DNA of 64,000 bases, taken from Actinorhabdospora filicis. GTDB lineage: Bacteria > Actinomycetota > Actinomycetes > Mycobacteriales > Micromonosporaceae. The notes under the pieces are model-generated. The model was not told the DNA's origin. It searched no databases and worked only from the letters and a program-made list of their open reading frames with translations. The DNA lies in contig NZ_BSTX01000005.1 in NCBI RefSeq assembly GCF_030269765.1, positions 214,554 to 278,553 of the forward strand, in the 5' to 3' direction. The position numbers and the translations under genes were made by a program. Shown piece by piece: positions 9,382 through 18,269 of the stretch (positions are counted from its first letter, which is position 1; every line of letters starts with the position of its first letter).

Positions 9382-10574
9382 TCGGCTGGCTCGACTGCGG
9401 CGCCGGGGCCTCCGGGGACATGTTCCTGGGCGCGCTCGTGGACGCCGGGGTGCCGGTGGAGATCCTCCAGCAGGCCGTGGACGCCCTCGGCGTCGAGCGC
9501 GTCGAGCTGCACCCGGATCCCGTGACGCGCCACGGATTGTCGGCCACGCACGTCCGCGTCGAATGCCCGCCGACCACAGTGGACCGCCGATTCAGTGCGA
9601 TCCGCGACCTGATCGCCGCCGCCGACCTGCCCGAGCGCGCCAGGGCCGACGCGATCGAGGCGTTCACGCGCCTGGGCCGCGCCGAGGCGATCGCCCACCG
9701 CGTCGAGCTGGAGAAGGTGCACTTCCACGAGGTCGGCGCCCTGGACTCCCTCGCCGACGTGGTCGCCGCCTGCGCGGGGATCGAGTGGCTGCGCGTCCAC
9801 CGTGGACTGACCGGCGTCACCGCGTCCCAGGTCACCGTGGGCGGCGGCGTCACCCGTGGCGCGCACGGCGGGATCCCGCTGCCCGCACCGGCGACGCTGG
9901 CCGTGCTCAGCGCCGCCGACGCGCCGGTCAGCGGCGAGGTCCCCTACGAGGCGTGCACGCCCACCGGCGCGGCCCTCATCGCCACCTTCGCCACCGGTTA
10001 CGGGACGCTGCCGCCGATGCGCGTCAAGGCCATCGGCGTCGGCGCGGGCGGGCGCGACCCGAAGGAGCGCGCCAACCTGCTGCGCCTGGTCCTCGGCGAA
10101 CCCGTGGGCGCCCAGGCCACCGGGACCGCCACGGTCCTGGAGACCAATGTGGACGACCTCGACCCGCGCCTGTGGCCGCCGGTCCAGGCCGCGCTGTTCG
10201 CCGCCGGTGCCTCCGACGCCTGGCTCACCCCGATCCTGATGAAGAAGGGCCGTCCCGCACACACCCTCCACGTGCTGTGCCGCGACGACGTCGCCCCGGC
10301 CGTCCGCGAGGCGATCTTCGCCCACACCACCGCCATCGGCCTGCGCGTCCTGACCGTCGGCAAGCACGCCCTGGACCGGGAGATGTCCACCGTGGACGTC
10401 GAGGGCAGGCCCGTGCGCATCAAGCTCGCCCGCGTCGGCGAGACCGTGGTCAACGTGTCCGTGGAGTACGAGGACGTCGCCGCGCTGGCGCTGGAGCTGG
10501 GCCGTCCCGCCAAGCAGGTCCTGGCCGCCGCCACCGCCAAGGCCTACCGCCGCTATCCCGAGGTGGCGCCGTGA
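9378..10574 (+). CDS. larC: Nickel insertion protein LarC
   Basis: A 398-residue LarC, which in known systems uses CTP to insert nickel into the pincer nucleotide. The N-terminus GWLDCGAGASGDMFLGALV and the middle motifs EKVHFHEVGALDSLADVV and YEACTPTGAALI are diagnostic. It is one continuous frame, unlike the frameshift-joined larC1/larC2 of Lactiplantibacillus. It overlaps larB upstream and the transporter downstream (GTGA). Confidence 0.95.
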   Translation: MIGWLDCGAGASGDMFLGALVDAGVPVEILQQAVDALGVERVELHPDPVTRHGLSATHVRVECPPTTVDRRFSAIRDLIAAADLPERARADAIEAFTRLGRAEAIAHRVELEKVHFHEVGALDSLADVVAACAGIEWLRVHRGLTGVTASQVTVGGGVTRGAHGGIPLPAPATLAVLSAADAPVSGEVPYEACTPTGAALIATFATGYGTLPPMRVKAIGVGAGGRDPKERANLLRLVLGEPVGAQATGTATVLETNVDDLDPRLWPPVQAALFAAGASDAWLTPILMKKGRPAHTLHVLCRDDVAPAVREAIFAHTTAIGLRVLTVGKHALDREMSTVDVEGRPVRIKLARVGETVVNVSVEYEDVAALALELGRPAKQVLAAATAKAYRRYPEVAP

Positions 10575-11158
10575 ACTGGGTGCCGCTGCTGGCCACCTTC
10601 GGGCTCATCTTCGTCGCCGAGCTGCCGGACAAGACGATGATGGCCACGCTGGTGCTGTCCAGCCGGTACCGGCCCCTGCCGGTCCTGGTGGGCGTCGCGG
10701 CGGCCTTCTTCGTCCAGACCGTCATCGCGGTGGCCGCCGGTGGACTGCTGGCGCTGCTGCCGCAGCGGATCGTGCTCGGTGTGGTGGCGGTGCTGTTCGC
10801 GGTGGGCGCGGTGCTGATGATCCGCGAGAGCATGTCCACAGAGGACGACGAGGAGGACGGGAACGCCAAGGCCGTCACCGGTTTCGGCCGGATCGCGCTG
10901 ACCAGCTTCCTCGTCCTGTTCGTCGCCGAATGGGGCGACGCCTCGCAGCTGGCCACCGCCGCGCTCTCGGCCCGCTACCAGGCCCCGGTCGCGGTGTTCG
11001 CCGGCGCTTTCGGTGCCCTGCTGGCCATCGCGACGATCGCGGTACTGCTGGGCCGGGTCATCGTCCGGTACGTTCCCTTGCAGTGGATCCAGCGCGGCGC
11101 GGCGGGCGTCTTCGCCGTGTTCGCCATCATCGCCGGATGGCAGGCCGTCACCGGCTGA
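10571..11158 (+). CDS. GDT1/TMEM165 (UPF0016) family cation transporter
   Basis: A 195-residue, six-helix membrane protein with two inverted halves. Each half carries the family signature: ELPDKTMMATLVL near the N-terminus and EWGDASQLATAAL in the second half. Relatives move Mn2+ or Ca2+, usually against H+. The GTG start overlaps the larC stop, so it is coupled to nickel-cofactor genes. A role in metal supply or balance for the Lar system is inferred; no relative is known to me to transport nickel. Confidence 0.88.
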   Translation: MNWVPLLATFGLIFVAELPDKTMMATLVLSSRYRPLPVLVGVAAAFFVQTVIAVAAGGLLALLPQRIVLGVVAVLFAVGAVLMIRESMSTEDDEEDGNAKAVTGFGRIALTSFLVLFVAEWGDASQLATAALSARYQAPVAVFAGAFGALLAIATIAVLLGRVIVRYVPLQWIQRGAAGVFAVFAIIAGWQAVTG

Positions 11159-11165
11159 GGGGACG

Positions 11166-12272
11166 GTGGCCGTGAAGCCGGTGCGGGGTGGCGTCCCGGC
11201 GTTCCTGGGACGCCACGAACGGCTCTACGACACCGCCTCGGCGGTGCTGCTGACCGCGTTCAACATCCTCATGCAGCGCGATTCGGGGCTGCCGCTGCCA
11301 CCGTGGGGCTGGGCGTTCATGATCGCCTGCCACGTCCCGCTGCTGTGGCGGCGGAAGTTCCCCACCAGGGCGTTCTGGCTGACCTGGGCGGGCACAATGC
11401 TCGCCGGCGGGCTGCACTGGAACGGCGCCTACATGATGGTGCTGCCCATCGAGGCCCTCTACGCCGTGGCGCGCAACCGTCCACTGTGGCGCGCGGTGGT
11501 GGGGGCGGTGGCCTTCGCCGTCCCGATCGTGGTGGGCGGGATCGCCTGGGGCCTGGCGTGGTCCACGGTCACCGCGATCCTGATCGCCACGGCCGCGGTG
11601 ATCCTGCTGGCGCTGGTCCTGCGGTCCCGGGAGGCCTACGCGGCCGAGGTCCGGCGCGGCATCGCCCTCGCTGAGCGCGAGCGCATCGCCCGCGACATGC
11701 ACGACATCGTCGCCCACAACCTCGCGGTGATGGTCGCCCTCTCCGACGGCGCGCACCTGGCCGCGAAGTCCTCGCCGGAGCGGGCGGCCGACGCGATGCG
11801 GCAGTCGGCGGCCACCGGCCGCGAGGCCCTCGCCGAGATGCGGCGGCTGCTGGCCGTCCTGCGCGCCGAGGGCACCCCCGAGGACGAGCCGATGCCGGGC
11901 CTGCCCGACCTGCCCGCGCTGGTCGACCGCGTCCGCGCCTCGGGCCTGACGGTGACCACCGACCTGGACCCGCTCGACTGCCCGCCGGGGCCGGGGCTGG
12001 CGCTGTACCGGATCGCGCAGGAGGCGCTCACCAACGTCATCAAGCACGCCGGTTCCGGTGCGTTCGTCCACTTGCGCCTGGCCGGGGACGGTGAGCGCGC
12101 CACCCTGGAGGTCACCGACGACGGGCTGGGCGCCCAGCGTCCCGGCAGCGGGCACGGCCTCACCGGGATGGCCGAGCGGGCCGCCACGTACGGTGGCGTG
12201 GTCGAGGCCGGGCCGCGTCCCGGGCGGGGCTGGCGGGTCCTGGCGACGCTGGAAACTGGAGGCACGGGGTGA
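11166..12272 (+). CDS. Membrane sensor histidine kinase, NarL-type partner
   Basis: A 368-residue HPK7-type kinase. Residues about 20-155 hold four or five membrane helices. HisKA_3 reads ERIARDMHDIVAHNLAVMV with the acceptor histidine in RDMHD. The HATPase has EALTNVIKHAG and GHGLTGMAERAA. The GTG start lies 7 bp after the GDT1 stop, and the stop overlaps the regulator (GTGA). The kinase-regulator pair therefore forms one operon with the metal genes. Confidence 0.92.
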   Translation: MAVKPVRGGVPAFLGRHERLYDTASAVLLTAFNILMQRDSGLPLPPWGWAFMIACHVPLLWRRKFPTRAFWLTWAGTMLAGGLHWNGAYMMVLPIEALYAVARNRPLWRAVVGAVAFAVPIVVGGIAWGLAWSTVTAILIATAAVILLALVLRSREAYAAEVRRGIALAERERIARDMHDIVAHNLAVMVALSDGAHLAAKSSPERAADAMRQSAATGREALAEMRRLLAVLRAEGTPEDEPMPGLPDLPALVDRVRASGLTVTTDLDPLDCPPGPGLALYRIAQEALTNVIKHAGSGAFVHLRLAGDGERATLEVTDDGLGAQRPGSGHGLTGMAERAATYGGVVEAGPRPGRGWRVLATLETGGTG

Positions 12273-12925
12273 TCCGGATTCTGCTGGTCGACGACCAGTC
12301 CCTGCTCCGGGTGGGGTTCAAGCTGGTCCTGGAGACCCAGCCCGACTTCGCGGTGATCGGCGAGGCAGGGGACGGCGAGGCGGCCGTGAAGCTCACCGCC
12401 GAGCTGAATCCCGACGTGGTCCTCATGGACGTCCGGATGCCCTTGCTGAACGGGATCGAGGCCACCCGGCGCATCGCCGACGAGGGCCTGCCGGCCAAGG
12501 TCCTGGTGCTGACCACGTTCCACGTCGACCGCTACGTCTACGACGCGCTGCGCGCGGGCGCGTCCGGTTTCCTGCTCAAAGACGTCCCGCCCGCCGGGCT
12601 GATCGACGCCATCCGCGCGGTCGCCGCGGGCGACTCGGTGCTGTCCCCGAGCGTGACCAGGGACCTGATCGCGGCCTTCACCGCGCAGGGTCCACCGCCC
12701 ACTGTGGACGATCCGTGGCCGCCGGACGTGACCGAGCGCGAGCGGGAGGTGATCGCCCGGCTGGCCGCCGGACGGTCCAATGTGGAGATCGCCGCCGACC
12801 TGCACATCACCGAGACCACGGTGAAGAGCCACCTGCGGCGGGTGCTGGCCAAGCTGGGGCTGCGCGACCGCGTCCAGGTCGTGGTGTGGGCCTTTGAGAA
12901 CGGGGTGGCGCGGCCCGGCCGGTGA
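12269..12925 (+). CDS. NarL/FixJ-family response regulator
   Basis: A 218-residue protein. The receiver domain has the acidic pair in LLVDDQSLLR, the phospho-acceptor Asp in VVLMDVRMP, LTTF and a conserved Lys in FLLKDVPP. The C-terminal LuxR-type HTH reads TEREREVIARLAAGRSNVEI (residues about 152-171). It is the direct partner of the upstream kinase through a four-base overlap. Confidence 0.95.
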   Translation: MIRILLVDDQSLLRVGFKLVLETQPDFAVIGEAGDGEAAVKLTAELNPDVVLMDVRMPLLNGIEATRRIADEGLPAKVLVLTTFHVDRYVYDALRAGASGFLLKDVPPAGLIDAIRAVAAGDSVLSPSVTRDLIAAFTAQGPPPTVDDPWPPDVTEREREVIARLAAGRSNVEIAADLHITETTVKSHLRRVLAKLGLRDRVQVVVWAFENGVARPGR

Positions 12926-12936
12926 CCGGGCCGCGC
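12908..12936. terminator. Bidirectional hairpin between convergent genes
   Basis: An 11-bp perfect GC stem (GCGCGGCCCGG with CCGGGCCGCGC) spans the stop of the response regulator and ends 8 bp before the convergent DUF5926 gene. Confidence 0.7.
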
Positions 12937-12943
12937 ACCGCTT

Positions 12944-13822
12944 CTAGCGCAGGGTCAGCTGACGCCCGATGAGGCCGTCGCGGGCGCGCCGCTGCGCGGC
13001 GTCCAGCGGCTCCTCGACGGCCAGCGCGGCCGCGTAGCGCTTGGCGAACTCGGCGACCGGTCCCTCGCAGTCGGCGGCCTTGACGTCGATCGGCAGGTCC
13101 CACACGGGAACCAGGACGCCGTGCGCGCGGAACATGCCCGCGAACTTGGTGTCGATGCCGATGCGCAGCCCGCCGTCGGCCGACAGCCGGGCCAGCGCCG
13201 CGAGCGCGGTCGGCTCGGAGTCCGGCAGCACGATCCGCAGGTGGCAGCGGTCGGTGACGTCGCACCAGTACGCGCCGGGCATCGACTCGACCCGCACGGT
13301 CGGGTAGATGGACGCGTTGGCGCGCTCCAGGCTGGCCTTGACCTGCGGGTCGCCGGCGGCCTCCTCGTCGATCCAGAACTCGAAGGTGTCGTGCAGCGTG
13401 ACGTCGAGCGGCTCGGCGACCAGGAGGTCCTGGAGGCGCGGGCCCTCGCCCGGCAGCGCGGGAACGCCGACGGTCTGGCCGGGCTCGGTCTCCAGCGCGG
13501 CGAGCAGCGAGGCGGCGATGTCGCGGCTGACGTCGCCGGACTGGAACTGCCGCTGCAACGCCACGATGACCCGCCCGTCCGGCTTCGTCATCGCCGGCCA
13601 GGCCAGCGGCAGCACCGTGGCGAGGGTGACCTCGCGGTCCGGGTACTGCGACGCGAAGGGCTCGGCCAGCTTCAGCGGCGCCGTGGCGGCCGGGACGAGT
13701 TCGCGCAGCGCGATCCAGTCGACCTCGTCGGGGAGGCCCTCGAAGGGCCGGGCGACGTAGACGTCCTTGACCCGCTGCTTCGGCTCGCGGGTGACGTTCT
13801 TCTTCTTGTTTCGCTTGCTCAC
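12944..13822 (-). CDS. DUF5926 family protein
   Basis: A 292-residue conserved actinobacterial protein. The lysine/arginine-rich N-terminus is followed by RPFEGLPDEVDWIALREL, PRLQDLL and YWCDVTDRCHLRIVLP, which match DUF5926 as I know it. Many relatives carry an N-terminal SEC-C zinc motif (PCPCGSGRRYKxCH); it is absent here and replaced by a short basic tail. The function is unknown. Confidence 0.82.
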   Translation of the reverse strand: MSKRNKKKNVTREPKQRVKDVYVARPFEGLPDEVDWIALRELVPAATAPLKLAEPFASQYPDREVTLATVLPLAWPAMTKPDGRVIVALQRQFQSGDVSRDIAASLLAALETEPGQTVGVPALPGEGPRLQDLLVAEPLDVTLHDTFEFWIDEEAAGDPQVKASLERANASIYPTVRVESMPGAYWCDVTDRCHLRIVLPDSEPTALAALARLSADGGLRIGIDTKFAGMFRAHGVLVPVWDLPIDVKAADCEGPVAEFAKRYAAALAVEEPLDAAQRRARDGLIGRQLTLR

Positions 13823-13962
13823 GGCACCAATCTAGGGGAGCCCGGCGTCAGCGGGCCCGGCGGCCGTATCAGTGGCGTGTCAGCGGCCCCGGCGAACGTG
13901 TCGGCATGGACCTGAGCACGAGCCGTTTCCCGGTTCTCCTCGACACCCGCAAGGAGCCCACG

Positions 13963-14553
13963 ATGACCGCCGCCACGACCTCCCGCCGCCCCCGCGCCCT
14001 CACCGTCGCCGCGTTCGCGCAGTTCGCGATCGCGCTGGCCTTCCTGTCGATTCCGTTGCTGGGACTGGTCTTCGGCGGCGACGTCCAGGCCGCCGCGCGG
14101 GCCGAGGTCGCCCGGCAGGGGCAGGACCCGGCGGTCCTCGCCGAGCACGGCCTGGCCTTCGGCGAGACCGGCAAGGCCCTGATCGTCCCGGTCGCGGTGG
14201 CCGCGCTGCTCACGCTCACCGGTTCGCTGACCCTGGCCGCGAAACGGGCGGGACGGGTGCTGGCCTGGATCGTGCTGCCACTGGTCGCGCTGGGGAACAT
14301 CGCGATCATGGCGAGCAACGCGGCGGTCGTGGAGACCCTGGGGAAGGTCTTCGCCGACTCCGGCGACGCCCGCCTCGCCGCGCTGGACGCCCGGGGGCTC
14401 GTGGACGCGGCCTTCGCGGCCTACCCGGCCTGGCTGCCCGCGCTGGAGGTGGCCCGGGCGGTGGTGATCTTCGGGGGCGTGTTGGTCGGACTGGTGGCGA
14501 TCAGCGCGCGGGGCGCGCGGGTGGCTTTCGGGAGGGGGCGGAAGGGCGCGTGA
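13963..14553 (+). CDS. Hypothetical membrane protein
   Basis: A 196-residue protein with four hydrophobic helices and two moderately long extracytoplasmic loops. It starts MTAATTSRRPRALTVAAFAQ, with an AAGGAG site 6-7 bp upstream. An in-frame ATG at 13906 lacks a ribosome site. No family is recognised. It is followed by the repeat-rich 14.55-15.57 kb spacer. Confidence 0.7.
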   Translation: MTAATTSRRPRALTVAAFAQFAIALAFLSIPLLGLVFGGDVQAAARAEVARQGQDPAVLAEHGLAFGETGKALIVPVAVAALLTLTGSLTLAAKRAGRVLAWIVLPLVALGNIAIMASNAAVVETLGKVFADSGDARLAALDARGLVDAAFAAYPAWLPALEVARAVVIFGGVLVGLVAISARGARVAFGRGRKGA

Positions 14554-14576
14554 GGGGGTAGGGATCGCTGGACGCG

Positions 14577-15190
14577 ATGGCGGAACCGGAATCCGGTTCC
14601 GCCATCGTCGGGTGGTGGGTGGGTGGGTGGTTGGTGGGGTGGTTGGTTGTGGGATGGCGCGTGGTGCGGAAGCGGATTCCGCTTCCACTTCCGGTTCCAT
14701 GTGGGGGCGTGGGCGTGGGCGTGGGCGTGGGCGTGGCGCGGTCGGGGTGCTGCGCGGTGCGGTGGTACGGAAGCGGATTCCGGTTCCGCCTCCGGTTCCA
14801 TCTGGGGTCGCGGCGCAGTTGGGCGGTGCCGCGCGATGCGGTGGCATGGAAGCGGATTCCAGTTCCGCCTCGGTTCCATGTGCGGGCCCAGCCTGGCGTG
14901 GCCCAGCCCGGCTCGGCGCGGCGCGGCGCGGCACAGCGTGACCCAGCCCAGCCCAGCTCAGCCCGCCCAGCCCGGCCTGGCGTGGCGTGGCCTGGCGTGG
15001 CCTGGCGTGGCGTGGTGCAGCGTGGTCCAGCCCGGCCCGGCCCGGCGCAGCGTGGCCTTGCCCAGCCCAGCCCGGCGCAGCGTGACCCAGCTCAGCCCGC
15101 CCGGCGTGGCGTGGCGTGGCCTTGCCTGGTGTGGCCTGGTCGGGTGGTGCAGCGCGGTGTGGTCGTGCGGAACGGGATTCCGGTTCCGTT
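14577..15190. repeat. Cluster of GGAACC...GGTTCC palindromes
   Basis: Five copies: 14577-14605 (perfect 14-bp arms around one A, starting ATGGC and ending GCCAT), and degenerate copies near 14668, 14766, 14847 and 15167. Between copies the sequence is low complexity, built from short GGCGTGG/CCAGCCC words. No gene is supported from 14554 to 15570. Confidence 0.75.
14705..14734. repeat. Hexanucleotide microsatellite (GGGCGT)x5
   Basis: Five exact tandem copies of GGGCGT inside the palindrome-rich non-coding spacer. Confidence 0.9.
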
Positions 15191-15455
15191 TCACCCGGTG
15201 CCCGGGTGTGCTCGCCGTGCGGCGGCACGAGCGGCGTCGTAGGCCGATCCCGGCCGCCGCCGCGTGCGACGTCCCACGGTTCCGCCGCGACATCCCACGA
15301 CATCCCACGACGTCCCGCCAGGCCGCCACCTCGCCCCCGCGAGCGCTCGCGGTTCCACGACCCCGGGCGGAGCTCGTGATCGAGCTGCGGCCAGGCCAGT
15401 GGTTCAGCCCGCGAGCGCCCTCGGTCCAACAACCCTGGGCGGAGCTCACGATCGC

Positions 15456-15497
15456 GCTGTAGCTGTAGCTGTAGCTGTAGCTGTAGCTGTAGCTGTA
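15456..15497. repeat. Hexanucleotide microsatellite (GCTGTA)x7
   Basis: Seven exact tandem copies of GCTGTA, unusually low in GC for this region, followed directly by GGGCC-rich sequence. It lies in a spacer 74 bp beyond the 3' end of the 15571-16479 gene. Confidence 0.95.
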
Positions 15498-15570
15498 GCC
15501 AGAGCCGGGCCGGGCCGGGCAGGGGCGGGCCGGGCCGGGCCGGTGACTCAACCCGCGAGCGCCCGCGGTC

Positions 15571-16479
15571 CTACAACCCCGAGCGCAGCACCTCGTCCAC
15601 ATCCTCCGCCCGCAGCCCGAAGCGCTTCTCGATCGCCGTGGCGTCCACGTGCAGCGGCTTGTGGCTCATGTAGGCCATCTCGGGCAGTTCGCCGAAGAAC
15701 GGCACGCTGACCGCGAGCAGCTCCATCTCCCGCTCGGTCAGCGCCTCCAGCCGGGGTTCCGGGGATCCGGTGAGGGCCGCCAGACGGGTGGCCAGCTCGC
15801 GCGGGGTGGCGGAGATGGCGGGGGCGTGCCAGGCGCGTCCCCAGTCGGCGTCGTCGGTGCTTCCGGCGACGGCGATCAGGGCGTGGGCGGCGTCGACGGT
15901 CGAGGTGTAGGAGTGCGGCACGTCCGGTTCGCCGTCGATGAGGGCGAGGCGCCCGGCGAGGACCTTCGGCTGCGCCAGGAGGCTGAAGCTGCTCACCGCG
16001 CCGGGGCCGAGGAACTGCCCGGAGCGGACCTCGGCGACGCGCACGCGGCCCGCCCGGTGGGCGTCGAGGGCGGCGCGCCACACGTCGGCGCGGACGCGGC
16101 CCTTGACGCTGACCGGGTTGAGGGGCGTGTCCTCGGTGAGCGGCGCCTCGCTGGGCCCGTAGGCGTACAGGTTGCCGAGCATCACGTAGGGCACGCCGGT
16201 GTGTTCGGCGGCCAGCAGGATCGAGGCGTACAGCGGCGGCAGCAGCTCCGGCCAGCGCGTGTAGTCGGGCATCGCCGCGTTGTACAGGGCGGCGGCGCCC
16301 TCGGTGAGTTCGGCGAGGGCCTCGGTGTCGAGCGCGTCGAGGCGGACGAGGTCGATCAGCGGATGCGCCGGTCCGGTGCCCTTGCGGGTGACGAGCCGGA
16401 CGCGGTCCCCGCGCTCGGCGAGCAGTCGCGCGGTGGCGGCGCCGGTGCCTCCGGCGCCGACGATGACGTGTGTGGACAT
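15571..16479 (-). CDS. NAD-dependent epimerase/dehydratase family protein
   Basis: A 302-residue extended-SDR protein. The N-terminal Rossmann motif is VIVGAGGTGAATARLLAERG; further on come YVMLGNLYAYGPS (the YxxxK-like region is atypical), RVAEVRSGQFLGPG and a helical C-terminal cap. The family acts on nucleotide sugars or related carbonyl substrates; the substrate is unknown. The ATG overlaps no neighbour. It is divergent from the GlxA-type regulator, which may control it. Confidence 0.85.
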   Translation of the reverse strand: MSTHVIVGAGGTGAATARLLAERGDRVRLVTRKGTGPAHPLIDLVRLDALDTEALAELTEGAAALYNAAMPDYTRWPELLPPLYASILLAAEHTGVPYVMLGNLYAYGPSEAPLTEDTPLNPVSVKGRVRADVWRAALDAHRAGRVRVAEVRSGQFLGPGAVSSFSLLAQPKVLAGRLALIDGEPDVPHSYTSTVDAAHALIAVAGSTDDADWGRAWHAPAISATPRELATRLAALTGSPEPRLEALTEREMELLAVSVPFFGELPEMAYMSHKPLHVDATAIEKRFGLRAEDVDEVLRSGL

Positions 16480-16604
16480 GACTTGGTCCAATCGGTGAAG
16501 TCCTGATGGGCGGGCCCGCGCGCGGCCCGTGGCCCCAAGATTGCGTCACACGTTCGACGTAGGCTAGTGGCCCGGAAGCCATAGATCCCAAGAATCGAGC
16601 CACT

Positions 16605-17573
16605 GTGATGCCATCCGACAGCGCCGGTGCGGGCGGGCACGTCGTCGCCGTGCTGGCCCTGCCGCCGGTGAAGAGCTTCGAGATCGCGATGCCCGCCGCC
16701 GTCTTCGCCAACACCCTCGTGGACGGCGTCTCGCCCTACGACGTGCGCTACTGCACGCCGGACCCGGGGATGCTCCCCGCCGAGGTCGGGCCGTCGGTGT
16801 GGGTCGGCGAGGGCCTGGAGCTGCTGGAGTCGGCGGACACCGTCATCGTGCCGAGCACCGTCCGCGACCGCGCCGACGCCCGCGCGCTGGACGCCCTGCG
16901 GCGCGCGGCGGAGTCCGGCAAGCGCGTGGCCTCGATCTGCTCGGGCGCGTTCGTGCTCGGCCACGCCGGGCTCCTCGACGGCCGTCCCGCCACGACCCAC
17001 TGGGCACTCGCGGAGGAGTTCGCCGCGCTGTTCCCCGGCGTCGAGCTGCGCCCCGACGTCCTCTACGTCGACGACGGCGCGATTCTCACCTCCGCCGGCG
17101 CGGCCGCCGGGATCGACCTGTGCCTCCACCTCGTCCGCCTGGACCACGGCTCCTCCGTCGCGGCCGCCGCCGCCCGCGCCACCGTCGTGACACCGTTTCG
17201 GGCGGGCGGGCAGGCCCAGTTCATCGAGGCGCCCGTCCCCGTCGAACGCGGACGCACGCTCGCCGAGACCCGCGAATGGGCCTTGCGCCGCCTGGACCTC
17301 CCGCTCGACCTGCGCGCGCTGGCCTCGCACGCGCGCATGAGCGTTCGTACTCTCACCCGGCGCTTCCGTGCGGAGACGGGAGTCTCGCCCCAGCAGTGGC
17401 TGTTGCGGCAGCGCCTGGAACGCGCGCGCGAGATCCTGGAGTCGACGACCCTGCCGATGCCGCAGGTCGCCCGCCGTTCGGGGCTGGGTAGCGCCGAATC
17501 GCTGCGGCAGCACATGTTGCGGCAGGTGGGAGTCACCCCGAGCGCGTACCGGGCGGCCTTCCGCCCGGCTTGA
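16605..17573 (+). CDS. GlxA-type AraC-family transcriptional regulator
   Basis: 322 residues. The N-terminal DJ-1/PfpI (class I glutamine amidotransferase-like) domain includes SICSGAFVLGHAGLLDG. The C-terminal AraC HTH pair includes ALASHARMSVRTLTRRFRAE and the second HTH ending VGVTPSAYRAAF. The start is GTG or, one codon later, ATG. It is divergent from the epimerase gene, a frequent arrangement for a regulator and its target (inference). Confidence 0.92.
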   Translation: MMPSDSAGAGGHVVAVLALPPVKSFEIAMPAAVFANTLVDGVSPYDVRYCTPDPGMLPAEVGPSVWVGEGLELLESADTVIVPSTVRDRADARALDALRRAAESGKRVASICSGAFVLGHAGLLDGRPATTHWALAEEFAALFPGVELRPDVLYVDDGAILTSAGAAAGIDLCLHLVRLDHGSSVAAAAARATVVTPFRAGGQAQFIEAPVPVERGRTLAETREWALRRLDLPLDLRALASHARMSVRTLTRRFRAETGVSPQQWLLRQRLERAREILESTTLPMPQVARRSGLGSAESLRQHMLRQVGVTPSAYRAAFRPA

Positions 17574-18269
17574 GGGGTGGACGGGCCAGGGCGAGCGCGC
17601 CAGAGGGGACGGCCGGGCGTCCGCGAGGGCACGACCCTCCTGCTGACCACGCAGTGCGAGCGGGCCAGAGCGCCCGGCCGGGCGAGCGGCCATGCTGGAG
17701 ATCCCGGGCCGGAACCGCCGGAACTGCCGGGCCCGCCCAGCCCACCCGGCTCACCCGGCCACCGGGAGCGTCGGCACCGCCGGGCCCAGCGGGGATCCCG
17801 GGAACACCGGGCCGGGCCGGACCGAGACGCACGAACCGGCGTCGCCGAACTCGCCGAGCGCCCTCACCGGGACTGGCGTAAGCCCGGGAGGCGTCGCCTT
17901 GATGCTCCCGGGCGGGATGTCGGCGTGCCCGCGTGGCGGCGAAGGCGGCTTGGGGATGCGCCGGTCGCCCCCGGGTGGAGCGGTGTGGGACGAACGAGCC
18001 GGGCCTGACGTGGGCTCGGACATGCCGGGCCGGGCACGGGGTTCGGGCGCGCCCCGAGCGGTTCGTCTTGATCCGGCTCGCCAGCGCGCGCGAGCCACCC
18101 GGGCGCACGGCCACCTGACCGCTGGGCGGACGGCGGTGGCGCTGGACGCCGAATCCGCCCGGAGACGGTCGGCTCGCACGGACTCGCCGGAAAGCCCATG
18201 CCCGCCGATCCCCGGTGCCACGGCGAACGCCTCAAGCGGCACGGCCACCGGCTCACATGCGCGAGCCGT
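17574..18269. other. Spacer without a supported gene
   Basis: About 700 bp of GC-rich sequence between the GlxA-type gene and the tandem array. Frames are open on both strands, but the products are proline, arginine and glycine-rich without motifs. I see no RNA gene. Confidence 0.5.

Noticed and set aside
9560..12800. Frequent CCACnGTGGAC-like near-palindromes
   Set aside because: They fall inside codons for Ser/Thr-Val-Asp and reflect genus-level word bias rather than a discrete site class.
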